Source: Nitrospirae bacterium MYbinv3
GTDB taxonomy: Bacteria; Nitrospirota; Thermodesulfovibrionia; Thermodesulfovibrionales; Magnetobacteriaceae
DNA length: 40,054 nt
Direction of reading: 5' to 3'
Assembly: GCA_002753395.1 (NCBI GenBank)
Contig: PEAB01000027.1
Location: 1 to 40,054, forward strand
The translations under genes were made by a program, and so were the position numbers. The notes under the pieces were generated by a model. The model saw only the letters and a program-made list of their open reading frames with translations, made no database searches and was not told the DNA's origin. Below are positions 13,802-22,861 of this stretch, one piece after another; position 1 is the first letter of the stretch; every line of letters begins with the position of its first letter.

Positions 13802-15313
13802 ATGCTTTTACATTTTAAGTACATCATATCATCGCGCATAGGGCTGCAGGTGGACGACTTGAAGTTGTTGCAAAATACAATAACAGCGCGTGTTCACTCC
13901 CTGGGCTTGACTAACTTCAGCCAGTACTATAACCTGATTGAAGGCCATTCAAATCAGAGCGCCGATGAATGGAACATACTGATTGAGACGCTAACTACGG
14001 GTGAGAGCTATTTCTTTAGAGATCGTGGTCAGTTTGAGATACTGCGCTCTCACATCTTCCCAGATCTCATCAGACGAAAAACGGGACAAAGGACCCTCCG
14101 TATTTGGAGTGCCGGCTGCGCCACAGGTGAAGAGACATACTCAATTGCCATTGAGCTATATGAAATGCTGATGCACATCAGACACTTTAACGTCTTCATT
14201 ATTGGCACTGATATCAACCAAAAGGCCATCGAGCGGGCGAGGCTTGGGTTTTACAACGACTGGTCATTCAGGATGGTTGAACCAGAGATTAAACTCCGTT
14301 ACTTCTTTAGAAAGGGCAGCGGCTGGATGCTTGATAAACAGATCAGGGACATGGTTACATTTAAAACAGGAAACCTTGTAAAAGACATCTATCCACAACA
14401 AGGTACAGACCTCTACGATATGGACCTAATTGTGTGCAGAAACGTCTTTATATATTTTGATAAGGACACTGTAACCTCAATTATTGAAAAGTTTGCAAAT
14501 ACACTAAATGAAGATGGCTATCTAATTACAGGACACGCCGAGCTGTATACAGTTAACATAGGCGTTCTAAAGTCCTTCATGCACCCCTCATCGATAATCT
14601 ACCAGAAGGTCTCAGGCCCTGCTGCCGATGAAGGAGCAAGTTCTCATTTGTATAGACCTACACCAGCGAAGGGCAACGTTATTGATGACAATCTAATAAA
14701 CATACCTGGTTATGCAGGCACGTCAACCCCCTTGATAAGTACCAGCATCCATGGTAGAGACGTTATTGACAAAAACAGCACTTACAAAGAACCTGCACCG
14801 CCAACCAGCGCTGCCCACACCCCTGAATCGCTGCTGTCCGATGCCGTGAGTTTTTATAAGAAGGGGATGTACAGTGCCGCAATTGAACGAGCTAGTAGTG
14901 TCTTAAAATTCGAACCAGATAACCTTGCCGCTATCGGTTTTTTAGCAAGAACTTATGCCAATACCGGAGACTACGCCCAATCCTCCAAATGGTGTGAAAA
15001 GGCCATACACCTTAATCCCCTTGAGGTTACATCCTATTTTGTTTTGGCACAGATTGCCGAGAACAAAGGACAAATAGAAAAGGCCAAGGAGTTGTATAAT
15101 AAGATCATGTATTTAGAGCCATCGTTTGTCCCCGCTTACATAGAGCTGGGTGCCCTGTACGAGCGTGAAAACGACCAAACCAAGGCCATAAAGATGCGAA
15201 AATCGGCTGTTGAGCTTTTAAGAAAACTACCCCAGGATAAAACAGTTGAACCCTACGACGAGTATACAGTAAAAGAACTGCTAGAATATGTGTTAAAACT
15301 GTATCCTCTTTAA
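13802..15313 (+). CDS. CheR-type protein-glutamate methyltransferase with C-terminal TPR
   Basis: 503 residues. CheR enzymes transfer methyl groups from SAM to glutamates of chemoreceptors. The N-terminal helical domain (YIISSRIGLQVDDLKLLQNT) is followed by ETLTTGESYFFRDRGQFEIL and the SAM site LRIWSAGCATGEETYSIAIE. Then come IIGTDINQKAIERARLGFYN, DLIVCRNVFIYFD and the NEDGYLITGHAE segment. After a linker, residues about 345-470 form three TPRs (YKKGMYSAAIERASSVLKFE and following). TPR-fused CheR proteins usually belong to alternative chemosensory systems controlling pili or signalling. No other che gene is adjacent. There is no clear Shine-Dalgarno because a family-1 repeat abuts the start. 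Confidence 0.9.
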   Translation: MLLHFKYIISSRIGLQVDDLKLLQNTITARVHSLGLTNFSQYYNLIEGHSNQSADEWNILIETLTTGESYFFRDRGQFEILRSHIFPDLIRRKTGQRTLRIWSAGCATGEETYSIAIELYEMLMHIRHFNVFIIGTDINQKAIERARLGFYNDWSFRMVEPEIKLRYFFRKGSGWMLDKQIRDMVTFKTGNLVKDIYPQQGTDLYDMDLIVCRNVFIYFDKDTVTSIIEKFANTLNEDGYLITGHAELYTVNIGVLKSFMHPSSIIYQKVSGPAADEGASSHLYRPTPAKGNVIDDNLINIPGYAGTSTPLISTSIHGRDVIDKNSTYKEPAPPTSAAHTPESLLSDAVSFYKKGMYSAAIERASSVLKFEPDNLAAIGFLARTYANTGDYAQSSKWCEKAIHLNPLEVTSYFVLAQIAENKGQIEKAKELYNKIMYLEPSFVPAYIELGALYERENDQTKAIKMRKSAVELLRKLPQDKTVEPYDEYTVKELLEYVLKLYPL

Positions 15314-15392
15314 AAAGCATGGTAAAAATTTTGGATAGTCCTGCAGAGGTAGTGATATTCAATCCCCCTCCCTTGATGGGAGGGGTTAGGGG

Positions 15393-15497
15393 TAATGTTG
15401 TTGATTTAAGCAGCACGCCCGACATTTACGGGTTCTAGGGAGGGCAAAGCCTTCTCTATTTTTTTTGCATCTTCACGGTCTTAAGTCAACAGCATTA
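15393..15497. mobile_element. Miniature element, family 2
   Basis: The ends TAATGTTGTTGATTTAAG and CTTAAGTCAACAGCATTA are inverted copies. The flanking 11-mers GGGGTTAGGGG (15382-15392) and GAGGTTAGGGG (15498-15508) match at ten positions, a target duplication. The interior carries the GGGAGGGCAAAGCC hairpin block. Confidence 0.8.
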
Positions 15498-15575
15498 GAG
15501 GTTAGGGGAGGGTGTTAAGTTTACAGTCACCGCTACTTGTGAGGGTCTACCAAATTCTTATGGTTTCAAGACTAT

Positions 15576-15670
15576 GGATTCCCACTTTCGTGGGAATGAC
15601 AGTTATGGCCGTTTTCCAAATATGTCATTCCACAGACTGCCCCTGGCTTGAACAGGGGTAAACAGGAATC
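15576..15670. repeat. Palindromic REP-like repeat
   Basis: The hairpin ATTCCCACTTTCGTGGGAAT is followed by GACAGTTATGG, a second GTCATTCC, and GGAATCC. It is related to 3775-3850. It lies between the 3' ends of cheR and livM, so it may serve as a transcript end. Confidence 0.65.
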
Positions 15671-15722
15671 CAGAAAGCGTAAAAGCATCGTTACCATGAA
15701 ATATAGAGAAGATATTTAAAAC

Positions 15723-16679
15723 TTATCTCTTCAAGCCATCGGGTCTAAGGCGCATCATCAGCACCAGTATTATTCCAAAGATCAGGTAGCGGGCGTTTAC
15801 GATATCAGGACTTATGAAGGTTATTCCTGCACTAGTACCCCATTGAGACAGGGCAAGAAGGGCTGCTCTCAGAAGTTCTGTGGTTGGAATCAAGACCAGG
15901 GCGCCAAGTATTATCCCTGAGACAGACCCCATACCTCCAATTATTATTATGCAGAGGATCAGGATTGACTCCCAGAAGTGAAACATGTCCGGGTGGGCAA
16001 CGCCGAGCCAGTGAGCGTAAAATGAACCGGCGGCAGCCCCAAAAGAAGCACTTAGGGCAAAGGCAAGCATCTTGTACCTGCGGGCGTCTATACCACAGGC
16101 CTCTGCTGCTACCTCATCATCCCTGATTGCGGCCATGGCCCGGCCAATGCGTGAGTTCTCCATACGTTTTATGATGACTATGGCTAACGTCAAGATAAAC
16201 AGTATCAGGTAAAAGAACTCCCAGTCCCTGCTGAGCGTATAACCAAACATTGATGGCCCCTTGATACCGGTAATGCCCATCGGCCCTCGCGTAAGCCAGA
16301 CCTCGTTGCGTATGATGAGGACAATCAACTCGCTGAAACCAAACGTCACTATGGCAAAATAGTCACCAGTAAGCCCAAGAGTCGGGATGCCCCTTAAGAT
16401 CCCCCAAAGACAGCCGTGCAAGATTACTACAAAAAATACGATCAAGTAAGGGATGTCATTGTACCCGCTTAAAAGCGCCGAGGTGTAAGCGCCTATTGCA
16501 TAGAAACCAACGTAGCCAAGGTCAAGGTATCCTATAAACCCAGTCACAACGTTCAGTCCAAGGGCCAGCACCATATACAACATCAACATGGTGGCTAAAC
16601 GTAAGACGTAATGGATAGGATCGCCTATTGGGATCCACGGTATCAGCAACAGGACTAATAAGATTAGCCCCCTCGTCAC
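15723..16679 (-). CDS. livM: Branched-chain amino-acid ABC transporter permease LivM
   Basis: 318 residues, about nine hydrophobic segments. LivM signatures include MLYMVLALGLNVVTGFIGYL, DLGYVGFYAIGAYTSALLSG and, in the cytoplasmic loop, RIGRAMAAIRDDEVAAEACG followed by YKMLAFALSASFGAAAGSFY, which contacts the ATPase. GGMGSVSGIILGALVLI completes the family pattern. With LivH it forms the membrane channel for leucine/isoleucine/valine or related ligands. The GTG start overlaps the livH stop by four bases (GTGA). The ATPase genes livG and livF, which normally follow, are absent; the next gene is cheR on the other strand. Confidence 0.93.
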   Translation of the reverse strand: MTRGLILLVLLLIPWIPIGDPIHYVLRLATMLMLYMVLALGLNVVTGFIGYLDLGYVGFYAIGAYTSALLSGYNDIPYLIVFFVVILHGCLWGILRGIPTLGLTGDYFAIVTFGFSELIVLIIRNEVWLTRGPMGITGIKGPSMFGYTLSRDWEFFYLILFILTLAIVIIKRMENSRIGRAMAAIRDDEVAAEACGIDARRYKMLAFALSASFGAAAGSFYAHWLGVAHPDMFHFWESILILCIIIIGGMGSVSGIILGALVLIPTTELLRAALLALSQWGTSAGITFISPDIVNARYLIFGIILVLMMRLRPDGLKR

Positions 16680-17596
16680 CTTCGTTGCACCACAGACTTA
16701 CCAAGCAGCCCAGCCGGTTTGAATATTAGAACTAGGATCATTATTGCATATGCAATGCCGTCCCGGTAGGCCGACGATATATAACCGGCGCCAAATGCTT
16801 CAGCAACACCCAGGATCGTACCACCTAGTATGGCCCCTGGCACACTTCCTATACCGCCTAAGACTGCTGCGGCAAAGGCTTTTATCCCTGCCATATAACC
16901 CATCGTGGGCCAGATAGCGTTGTAATACACACCCACAAGCACTCCAGCGACAGCGCCTAGAAAAGAACCGGCGGCAAAGGTAAAGGATATAACCCTGTTT
17001 AGGTTTATGCCCATCAACGAGGCCGCCTTTGCATCCTGAGCAATGGCACGCATGGCCATCCCTGTCTTCGTATGCCTAATTATGTAGTGAAGGACAAACA
17101 TCAGGACAACACTCAGTAAGAATATAAAAACCTGCAGATAGCTTAAGTTTATATCACCAAGCGTAAATGCCATAGAGGAAAAGAGCGAGGGCAGTTTTTT
17201 ATAAGGGAAGCTCTTCTGCTGCGCCCCCCATATGATAAGGGCAAGGTTTTGCAGAAATATGCTCATCCCTATGGCGCTAATGAGGGCAACTAGCCTGCGA
17301 GCATCTCTGAGGGGTCTGTAGGCAAAGTACTCCAGAAAAATACCAAAAGCAGAACATATAACAAGCGCTATGGCAAAGGCGGCAAAAAATGGGACATCGT
17401 ATACACTTACTAGATGATACGCTATAAAGGCCCCCATCATGTAGACCTCTCCGTGGGCAAAATTTATAAGCTCTAGCACGCCATAGACCATCGTGTAGCC
17501 AACGGCTATCAGGGCATAGATGCTACCTAGAGTAAGTCCATTAGTCAGTTGTAACAGAAATAGGGATGATCTGTCTAAAACCTCCTGCCAGTTCAA
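16676..17596 (-). CDS. livH: Branched-chain amino-acid ABC transporter permease LivH
   Basis: 306 residues, seven or eight hydrophobic helices. The LivH pattern is clear: LTNGLTLGSIYALIAVGYTM, VLELINFAHGEVYMMGAF, then the ATPase-coupling loop TKTGMAMRAIAQDAKAASLM, followed by FAAAVLGGIGSVPGAILGG and the usual C-terminus ending in LIFKPAGLLGK. It lies 20 bases downstream of livK and overlaps livM, so the three are one operon. Specificity is set by the binding protein; uptake of branched-chain amino acids or a related small acid or amide is expected. Confidence 0.94.
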   Translation of the reverse strand: MNWQEVLDRSSLFLLQLTNGLTLGSIYALIAVGYTMVYGVLELINFAHGEVYMMGAFIAYHLVSVYDVPFFAAFAIALVICSAFGIFLEYFAYRPLRDARRLVALISAIGMSIFLQNLALIIWGAQQKSFPYKKLPSLFSSMAFTLGDINLSYLQVFIFLLSVVLMFVLHYIIRHTKTGMAMRAIAQDAKAASLMGINLNRVISFTFAAGSFLGAVAGVLVGVYYNAIWPTMGYMAGIKAFAAAVLGGIGSVPGAILGGTILGVAEAFGAGYISSAYRDGIAYAIMILVLIFKPAGLLGKSVVQRR

Positions 17597-17616
17597 ATAA
17601 CCTCACACCTCGGCTG

Positions 17617-18750
17617 CTACTTCAACTGCTCTTTAGCGCTGCCCCATTGACCATCCTTTATTACTTTAATGAAAGCCGGCTTGAGGCAGTCGCCGTATTT
17701 ATCGAAATAAGTGCTTCCCGTAACACCCTTGTATGCCTTTTCAGGGGAATTGATAGCGACCATGTACTGCCTGATCTTCTGGCGATTGGCGCCTGCTTTT
17801 GCGATGGCCTCTGCGGCAATGCCCACGGCATCATAGGTATTAGCAGCGAACCAGTTAGGCTCTTTACCATATTTTTTTGTGTACACCTCTATAAACGCTT
17901 TTGCACTACCACCTGCCGCCTCAGCTAAAAACGGGGTTGTCACAAGGAGACCCTCGGCGTTTTTGTTGCTTAACATTATTACGTCATCTAGGCCGTCTGC
18001 CCCAAAGAAACTAACCTTCATGCCTAGCTTCGTAGCCTGGTTTATGATGAGAGTACCTTGTGGGGCATAGCCTGGGATAAAAAGGGCGTCTGGCTTCATT
18101 ATCTTAAACTTTGCCAGTTGCGGGGTAAAATCGGTTGTTGCCGAGGTATAGGCCTCCTCACCGATGATCGTTACCCCCCTTTTTTGGGCCTCTTGCACAA
18201 AGGCGGTTTTTAGCCCCATAGAGTAGTCATTGACCTCATAAAATATTGCTATCTTTTTAAACTTCATCACCTCTACTGCATAACGTGCTAAGAACGCTCC
18301 TTGGAATTCGTCCTGATAAACTGTTCTGAAATAGTATCCGCTGCTTTTGCCAATTGACGGGTTTGTCGAGGCAGGAGTGATGGCAACAAGTTCGGCCTTT
18401 TTGTAGATGGGTAGCGCTGCCAGCGTTGCCGAAGAACACAGATGCCCTATTACTATGACAACGTCCTTGTTGTTGGCTACTCGTGTGGCCACATTAGAGG
18501 CCTCCTTGGGCTCACACAGGTCATCCTCCATCTGTATCTCTATCTTTCTGCCGTTAATACCACCACTTGCATTTATCTCTTCTGCCTTTAACATGGCGCC
18601 GTTCTTTACACCCTCGCCAAAGGAGGCAAGTCCCCCCGTGTAGGGAGAAACCACTGGGAGCCTGATGCTGTCCTGAGCAAACAGGTCCAATGGAAGTAAG
18701 CTAAAAACAACTGCCAATAGTATAAATACTCTTATATATAACATCTTCAT
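17617..18750 (-). CDS. livK: ABC transporter periplasmic substrate-binding protein LivK-like
   Basis: 377 residues. A signal peptide (LYIRVFILLAVVFSLLPLDL, cut near FAQDS) leads into a periplasmic binding protein of the type 1 fold. Family features are GGLASFGEGVKNGAMLKAEE, INASGGINGRKIEI, VIGHLCSSATLAALPIYK, ITPASTNPSI and YFRTVYQDEFQGAFLARYAV. The Ser/Thr-rich pocket segments fit recognition of the amino and carboxyl groups of an amino acid. It is first in the livKHM operon. Whether the true ligand is Leu/Ile/Val, urea or short amides cannot be told from sequence. Confidence 0.93.
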   Translation of the reverse strand: MKMLYIRVFILLAVVFSLLPLDLFAQDSIRLPVVSPYTGGLASFGEGVKNGAMLKAEEINASGGINGRKIEIQMEDDLCEPKEASNVATRVANNKDVVIVIGHLCSSATLAALPIYKKAELVAITPASTNPSIGKSSGYYFRTVYQDEFQGAFLARYAVEVMKFKKIAIFYEVNDYSMGLKTAFVQEAQKRGVTIIGEEAYTSATTDFTPQLAKFKIMKPDALFIPGYAPQGTLIINQATKLGMKVSFFGADGLDDVIMLSNKNAEGLLVTTPFLAEAAGGSAKAFIEVYTKKYGKEPNWFAANTYDAVGIAAEAIAKAGANRQKIRQYMVAINSPEKAYKGVTGSTYFDKYGDCLKPAFIKVIKDGQWGSAKEQLK

Positions 18751-18802
18751 TTACACATATATTACATAATTGAGGGGATTTAATCAACCCCCTCCATCAG
18801 AC

Positions 18803-19010
18803 GGGCACGTAAGAAAGTCGTGGTTTTTTTAAAAGAAGGGGAGGCTCTGCCTGTTGCCGCAGGGGTTCGCAACCCCTCCCCTCAGACCTAATGCTGTTGA
18901 CTTAAGGTTGTGAAGATGAAAAAAGGAGGGCTTTGCCCTCCCTTAGACCCTCCCACAAGGGAACTCGTTCCCTTGACCCTGTAAATGTCAGGCGTGGTTG
19001 CTTAAAAACT
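18803..19010. mobile_element. Truncated composite of family-1 and family-2 repeats
   Basis: The family-1 left end (GGGCACGTAAGAAAGTCGTGG) and the hairpin GGGGTTCGCAACCCC are followed, after CCCCTCAGACC, by the family-2 left end TAATGCTGTTGACTTAAG. That is the same junction as at 34352-34363. The right ends are missing. The block lies upstream of the Rpn-like gene and accounts for most of 18751-19046. Confidence 0.75.
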
Positions 19011-19046
19011 ATTGAACATAGCGTATAAAATATGGTAAGGTAAAAC

Positions 19047-19973
19047 ATGCAGTTTGTAGACATAAGAAGTGATATAGCGTTTAAGAAGGTATTTGGCAAT
19101 GAAAACAAAAAGGAAATATTGCTATCCTTTTTAAATGCGGTATTAGACCTCAGAGGTGATAGAGAGATAGATGACATAACGATACTGAATCCCTATCAGG
19201 CGCCAAAGATAGAGGCTTTAAAAGAGACGATATTAAATATTAGGGCAACAGACAAGAGAAAGGTCACTTTTATAGTAGAGATACAGCTCCAAAAGCGCAA
19301 AGGCTTTGAAAAGCGTGTGTTGTACTATACGAGTAAGGCATATGTTAGTCAGTTAGCGAAGGGAGATGATTATCCCAAGTTGAATCAGGTGATAAATATA
19401 GTGATAGTAGATTTTGAGATATTTGATGGCGACAGGTATCTGACAAGACACCTAATACTAAATAAAGACACGCTTAAACAAGAGCTGAAGGACTTTGAGT
19501 TTAATTTCATAGAGCTTCCCAAGTTCACCCTGAGGGAGGATGAAGTCGAGAGTATTGTAGATAAGTGGGTACATTTCATAAAGAACGCGAGCTCTCTACA
19601 GATGATACCCAAGAGCGCTGACTTTATGGAGATAAGGAAGGCGTATGATATAGCGAATAAGATGCAGTGGAACAAAGAGGAGCTTGATATCTACGACTAT
19701 TGGCAGATGAGATTACAGGATGAAAGGGGTGCCAGAGATTATGCTTTTGAAGAAGGAGAGCGGAAGGGAAAGCTTGAAGGTAGGTTCGAAGGTAAGCTAG
19801 AAGGTCTCATAGAGGGGATCGAAGGGATGCTTGAGATCAAGTATGGAGATAACGGGCTTGAACTCATGGATGTTGTCAGGAGTCTTGGAAATGTAGAGAA
19901 ATTAGAGGCATTTAAGGGACTGATAAAGATGACTGCCTCTATAGAAGATTTGCTTGCAACACTCATACAATAA
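19047..19973 (+). CDS. Rpn-family PD-(D/E)XK nuclease-like protein (putative transposase)
   Basis: 308 residues. It opens with DIRSDIAFKKVFGNENKKEI, the standard start of Rpn/PDDEXK nuclease-family 'transposases'. This is followed by a conserved acidic block, VTFIVEIQLQKRKGFEKRVL (the E-x-Q variant of the nuclease core) and YYTSKAYVSQLAKGDDYPKL. The C-terminal third is a charged helical tail with repeated (E/K)GKLEGRFEGKLEGL motifs. RpnA-type proteins of E. coli are DNA endonucleases that promote RecA-independent recombination; family copies are numerous and mobile. There is no inverted-repeat boundary of its own, but a truncated repeat block sits just upstream. It appears intact. Confidence 0.85.
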   Translation: MQFVDIRSDIAFKKVFGNENKKEILLSFLNAVLDLRGDREIDDITILNPYQAPKIEALKETILNIRATDKRKVTFIVEIQLQKRKGFEKRVLYYTSKAYVSQLAKGDDYPKLNQVINIVIVDFEIFDGDRYLTRHLILNKDTLKQELKDFEFNFIELPKFTLREDEVESIVDKWVHFIKNASSLQMIPKSADFMEIRKAYDIANKMQWNKEELDIYDYWQMRLQDERGARDYAFEEGERKGKLEGRFEGKLEGLIEGIEGMLEIKYGDNGLELMDVVRSLGNVEKLEAFKGLIKMTASIEDLLATLIQ

Positions 19974-20118
19974 CATATAAGAGCCTCAATTTGTACCCTA
20001 TTGTACCCTATGTCCTGCGACAGTTCAATTGAATTGCCATATATCATAATGCTATACTTCAAATAGTTTTTTAATTGGATTTGTTTACGTATTTATAAAG
20101 ATATAACGGAGGGTACCA

Positions 20119-20970
20119 ATGGGAAGAAACATCCTTGTTGTTGATGACGATGACATAATAGTCAAGAGCTGTATGGCAGTCCTTGGTTCTGACGGACACC
20201 AGGTATCTGGTGTCACAAGCGCAAAAGAGGCTATGGAGCTGATCAAGAAAAACACATATGACCTCATAATAACCGACATCATAATGCCAACCATAGACGG
20301 ATTGGAACTGATAAAGTGGTTAAATGACAACTACCCTTATCTGAGGATCATTGTAATAACAGGATTTTCCTCTAAAGCGGTACTGAGGGACGCTATCGCC
20401 TTGGACATAAACGACTTTTTACCTAAGCCTTTCTTCCCTCAAACACTCATAGACACTGTAAATAGAACCCTAAGCACCCCGCCAAAGGTACCTGTACCAC
20501 AGAAAACCGTAGAGTTATTTGACACTGAAAGGCTGCTTGCAATAACACAGCAATATAGGAAGAAACGCGGTGCCCTCATCACTGTTCTGCAGGAGGCGCA
20601 GGAGCTGATTGGATACCTTCCCGCCTCAGCCCAGAAGATAATTGCCAAGGGTATGAAGATACCCGTCAGCGAGGTCTATGCCGTTGTGTCCTTTTACTCG
20701 TTCTTTAGCATGAAGCCTATGGGGAAGTATAACGTCAGGGTCTGCCAGGGCACTGCATGTTACGTAAAGAGAGCCAACGAAATCCTCAACAACCTTCAGA
20801 AGGACCTTGGTATAAACGAAGGTGAGATCACTCAAGACAACTTGTTTTCTCTTGAAACGGTAAGATGTATTGGCGCCTGCGGTCTTGCCCCAGTGGTGGT
20901 CATCGACAGCGACACCTTTGGCAAAGTAGATCCGGCAAAGACAAACGAAATATTGAAGAATTATAGGTAA
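20119..20970 (+). CDS. Receiver domain fused to NuoE/HndA-type [2Fe-2S] subunit
   Basis: 283 residues with GGAGGG before the ATG. Residues 1-120 are a response-regulator receiver: acidic pocket VVDDDD, phospho-acceptor Asp53 in LIITDIIMP, Thr81 in VITGFSS and Lys103 in LPKPF, all present and predicted functional. Residues 135-283 are a thioredoxin-like [2Fe-2S] subunit: helical GALITVLQEAQELIGYLP, then ligands Cys209 and Cys214 (VCQGTACYV), and Cys250 and Cys254 (RCIGACGLAP). This part delivers electrons between NuoF/HndC and partners. The gene is 10 bp upstream of the nuoF-like gene in a three-gene operon. The fusion suggests phosphorylation may control electron transfer or complex assembly. 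No histidine kinase is adjacent. Confidence 0.9.
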   Translation: MGRNILVVDDDDIIVKSCMAVLGSDGHQVSGVTSAKEAMELIKKNTYDLIITDIIMPTIDGLELIKWLNDNYPYLRIIVITGFSSKAVLRDAIALDINDFLPKPFFPQTLIDTVNRTLSTPPKVPVPQKTVELFDTERLLAITQQYRKKRGALITVLQEAQELIGYLPASAQKIIAKGMKIPVSEVYAVVSFYSFFSMKPMGKYNVRVCQGTACYVKRANEILNNLQKDLGINEGEITQDNLFSLETVRCIGACGLAPVVVIDSDTFGKVDPAKTNEILKNYR

Positions 20971-20980
20971 AGAGGTACTT

Positions 20981-22861
20981 ATGACTATATCAACCATAGA
21001 CGACCTTCACAAAATCAAAGAACGCGAAAATGCCAAACTAAATGATAAAAAGATTATGCTCTGTGGAGGAACCGGCTGTCTGGCTGGTGGAAGCCTAAAA
21101 ATAAAGGCAGAACTTGAAAAGGGGCTTGAACAGAACAACCTAAAGGACGACGTCAAGGTTGTGATGACCGGCTGTAACGGCTTTTGCGCACACGGCCCCC
21201 TGATGGTTACGCACCCCGATGGAGTATTTTACGAACAGCTTAACCCCGAGGCCGCCCCAAAGATAATCGAAGATCACTACGTAAAGGGACAGCCTATTGA
21301 AAGATATATGTACAGGGATACGGTCACGCGTAAACCCGTGTCAATATTAAATGACATCCCGTTTTTTAACAATCAGATATTAGTCGCCCTTAAAAACAGA
21401 GGGGTCATCGACCCAGAAAACATCGACGAATACATCGCCAAGGACGGTTATGTGGCCGCCGCAAAGGCGCTGACATCCATGACCCCCAAGGAGATCATAA
21501 AGGAGATAAAGGACTCCGGCCTCAGAGGCCGCGGCGGGGCGGGGTTTCTTACCGGCCTGAAGTGGGAGCTGTGCTCAGTCGTTGCCGGGCCGGAGAAATA
21601 CATCCTCTGTAACGGCGATGAGGGTGACCCGGGCGCCTTTATGGATAGAAGCATCATGGAGGCCGACCCCCACGTCGTCCTTGAAGGCATGATAATCGCT
21701 GCAAAGGCCATAGGCGCAAATTATGGCTATATATACGTGCGAGCCGAGTACCCATTAGCAGTAAAACGGCTGCGTATAGCGGTTCAACAGGCAAAAGAGT
21801 ATGGTCTGCTAGGACAAAACATCTTGGGCACTGGCTTTGACCTCGACATCGAGATTTACCTTGGAGCAGGGGCCTATGTCTGTGGCGAGGAGACTGCGCT
21901 CATGCGCTCTATTGAGGGAAAGAGAGGTTCACCTATCCCCCGCCCCCCATTTCCTGTTGAGAAGGGGGTGTGGGATAAACCATCTGTCCTAAACAATGTT
22001 GAAACCTTTGCCAACGTCCCGCAGATAATCATACACGGAGCTGAGTGGTTCAGGTCGATGGGGACGGAGAAGTCCGCAGGCACCAAGGTGTTTGCCCTCA
22101 CCGGAGCAGCCCTGAACACCGGCCTTATAGAGGTGCCATTTGGTATCTCCTTACGCAGGATAGTTGATGATATCGGCGGCGGCCTAAAAAAGGGACGCTA
22201 CTTCAAGGCCCTTCAGCTTGGAGGCCCTTCCGGCGGCTGCATACCGGAGCAGCTCTTAGACCTGCCCGTTACCTACGAGGATATCGTAAAGACTGGCGCC
22301 ATAGTAGGCTCCGGTGGGATGGTCGTCATGGACGACACCAACTGCATGGTCAACCTGGCCAGGTTCTTCCTTGAGTTTACCGCTCATGAGTCCTGTGGCA
22401 AATGTACGCCATGCCGTGTAGGCACCCGGGTGATGCTCAACATGCTAACCGAGATAACCCTCGGAAATGGCCGTGAAGGGGACATCGAGCTACTTGAGGA
22501 CCTTGCGGCAGATATTAGGGCAGCCTCCCTGTGCGGCCTAGGTCAGACGGCGCCAAACCCCGTCCTCACCACTATAAAATACTTCCGCAACGAGTATGAG
22601 GCTCACATCAGGGACAGGTGGTGTTACGCTGGTGTCTGCAAAAACCTCTGCACCTTCTACATAGATGAGAGCCTGTGTACCGGCTGCACAGCCTGCGCCA
22701 GGGCCTGCTCCACAAGTTGCATAGCCGGAGAGAAGAAAAAACCCCACACTATAAACCAGAGCGCCTGTGTTCAGTGCAGGTCGTGCTTTACTGCCTGTAA
22801 GTTTGGCGCAGTTAAGATTGGTTCAGCCGATAAATTTAAACAGCAGGAGGTTTCTATATGA
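20981..22861 (+). CDS. NuoF/HndC-type flavoprotein subunit (NAD(P)H- and FMN-binding)
   Basis: 626 residues. It binds NAD(P)H and FMN and passes electrons to iron-sulfur clusters. Domains: an N-terminal thioredoxin-like [2Fe-2S] part (Cys28, Cys33, Cys65, Cys69); the NADH/FMN part with LRGRGGAGFLTGLKWEL, CNGDEGDPGAFMDRSIMEAD and GAGAYVCGEETALMRSIEG; the N3-type [4Fe-4S] site SCGKCTPCRVGTR; and a C-terminal two-cluster ferredoxin (CTGCTACARACSTSC, then CVQCRSCFTACKFGA). This longer layout is that of HndC and HoxF/formate-dehydrogenase-associated forms rather than respiratory NuoF. The stop overlaps the next ATG by four bases. It is expected to be soluble and cytoplasmic. Confidence 0.93.
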   Translation: MTISTIDDLHKIKERENAKLNDKKIMLCGGTGCLAGGSLKIKAELEKGLEQNNLKDDVKVVMTGCNGFCAHGPLMVTHPDGVFYEQLNPEAAPKIIEDHYVKGQPIERYMYRDTVTRKPVSILNDIPFFNNQILVALKNRGVIDPENIDEYIAKDGYVAAAKALTSMTPKEIIKEIKDSGLRGRGGAGFLTGLKWELCSVVAGPEKYILCNGDEGDPGAFMDRSIMEADPHVVLEGMIIAAKAIGANYGYIYVRAEYPLAVKRLRIAVQQAKEYGLLGQNILGTGFDLDIEIYLGAGAYVCGEETALMRSIEGKRGSPIPRPPFPVEKGVWDKPSVLNNVETFANVPQIIIHGAEWFRSMGTEKSAGTKVFALTGAALNTGLIEVPFGISLRRIVDDIGGGLKKGRYFKALQLGGPSGGCIPEQLLDLPVTYEDIVKTGAIVGSGGMVVMDDTNCMVNLARFFLEFTAHESCGKCTPCRVGTRVMLNMLTEITLGNGREGDIELLEDLAADIRAASLCGLGQTAPNPVLTTIKYFRNEYEAHIRDRWCYAGVCKNLCTFYIDESLCTGCTACARACSTSCIAGEKKKPHTINQSACVQCRSCFTACKFGAVKIGSADKFKQQEVSI

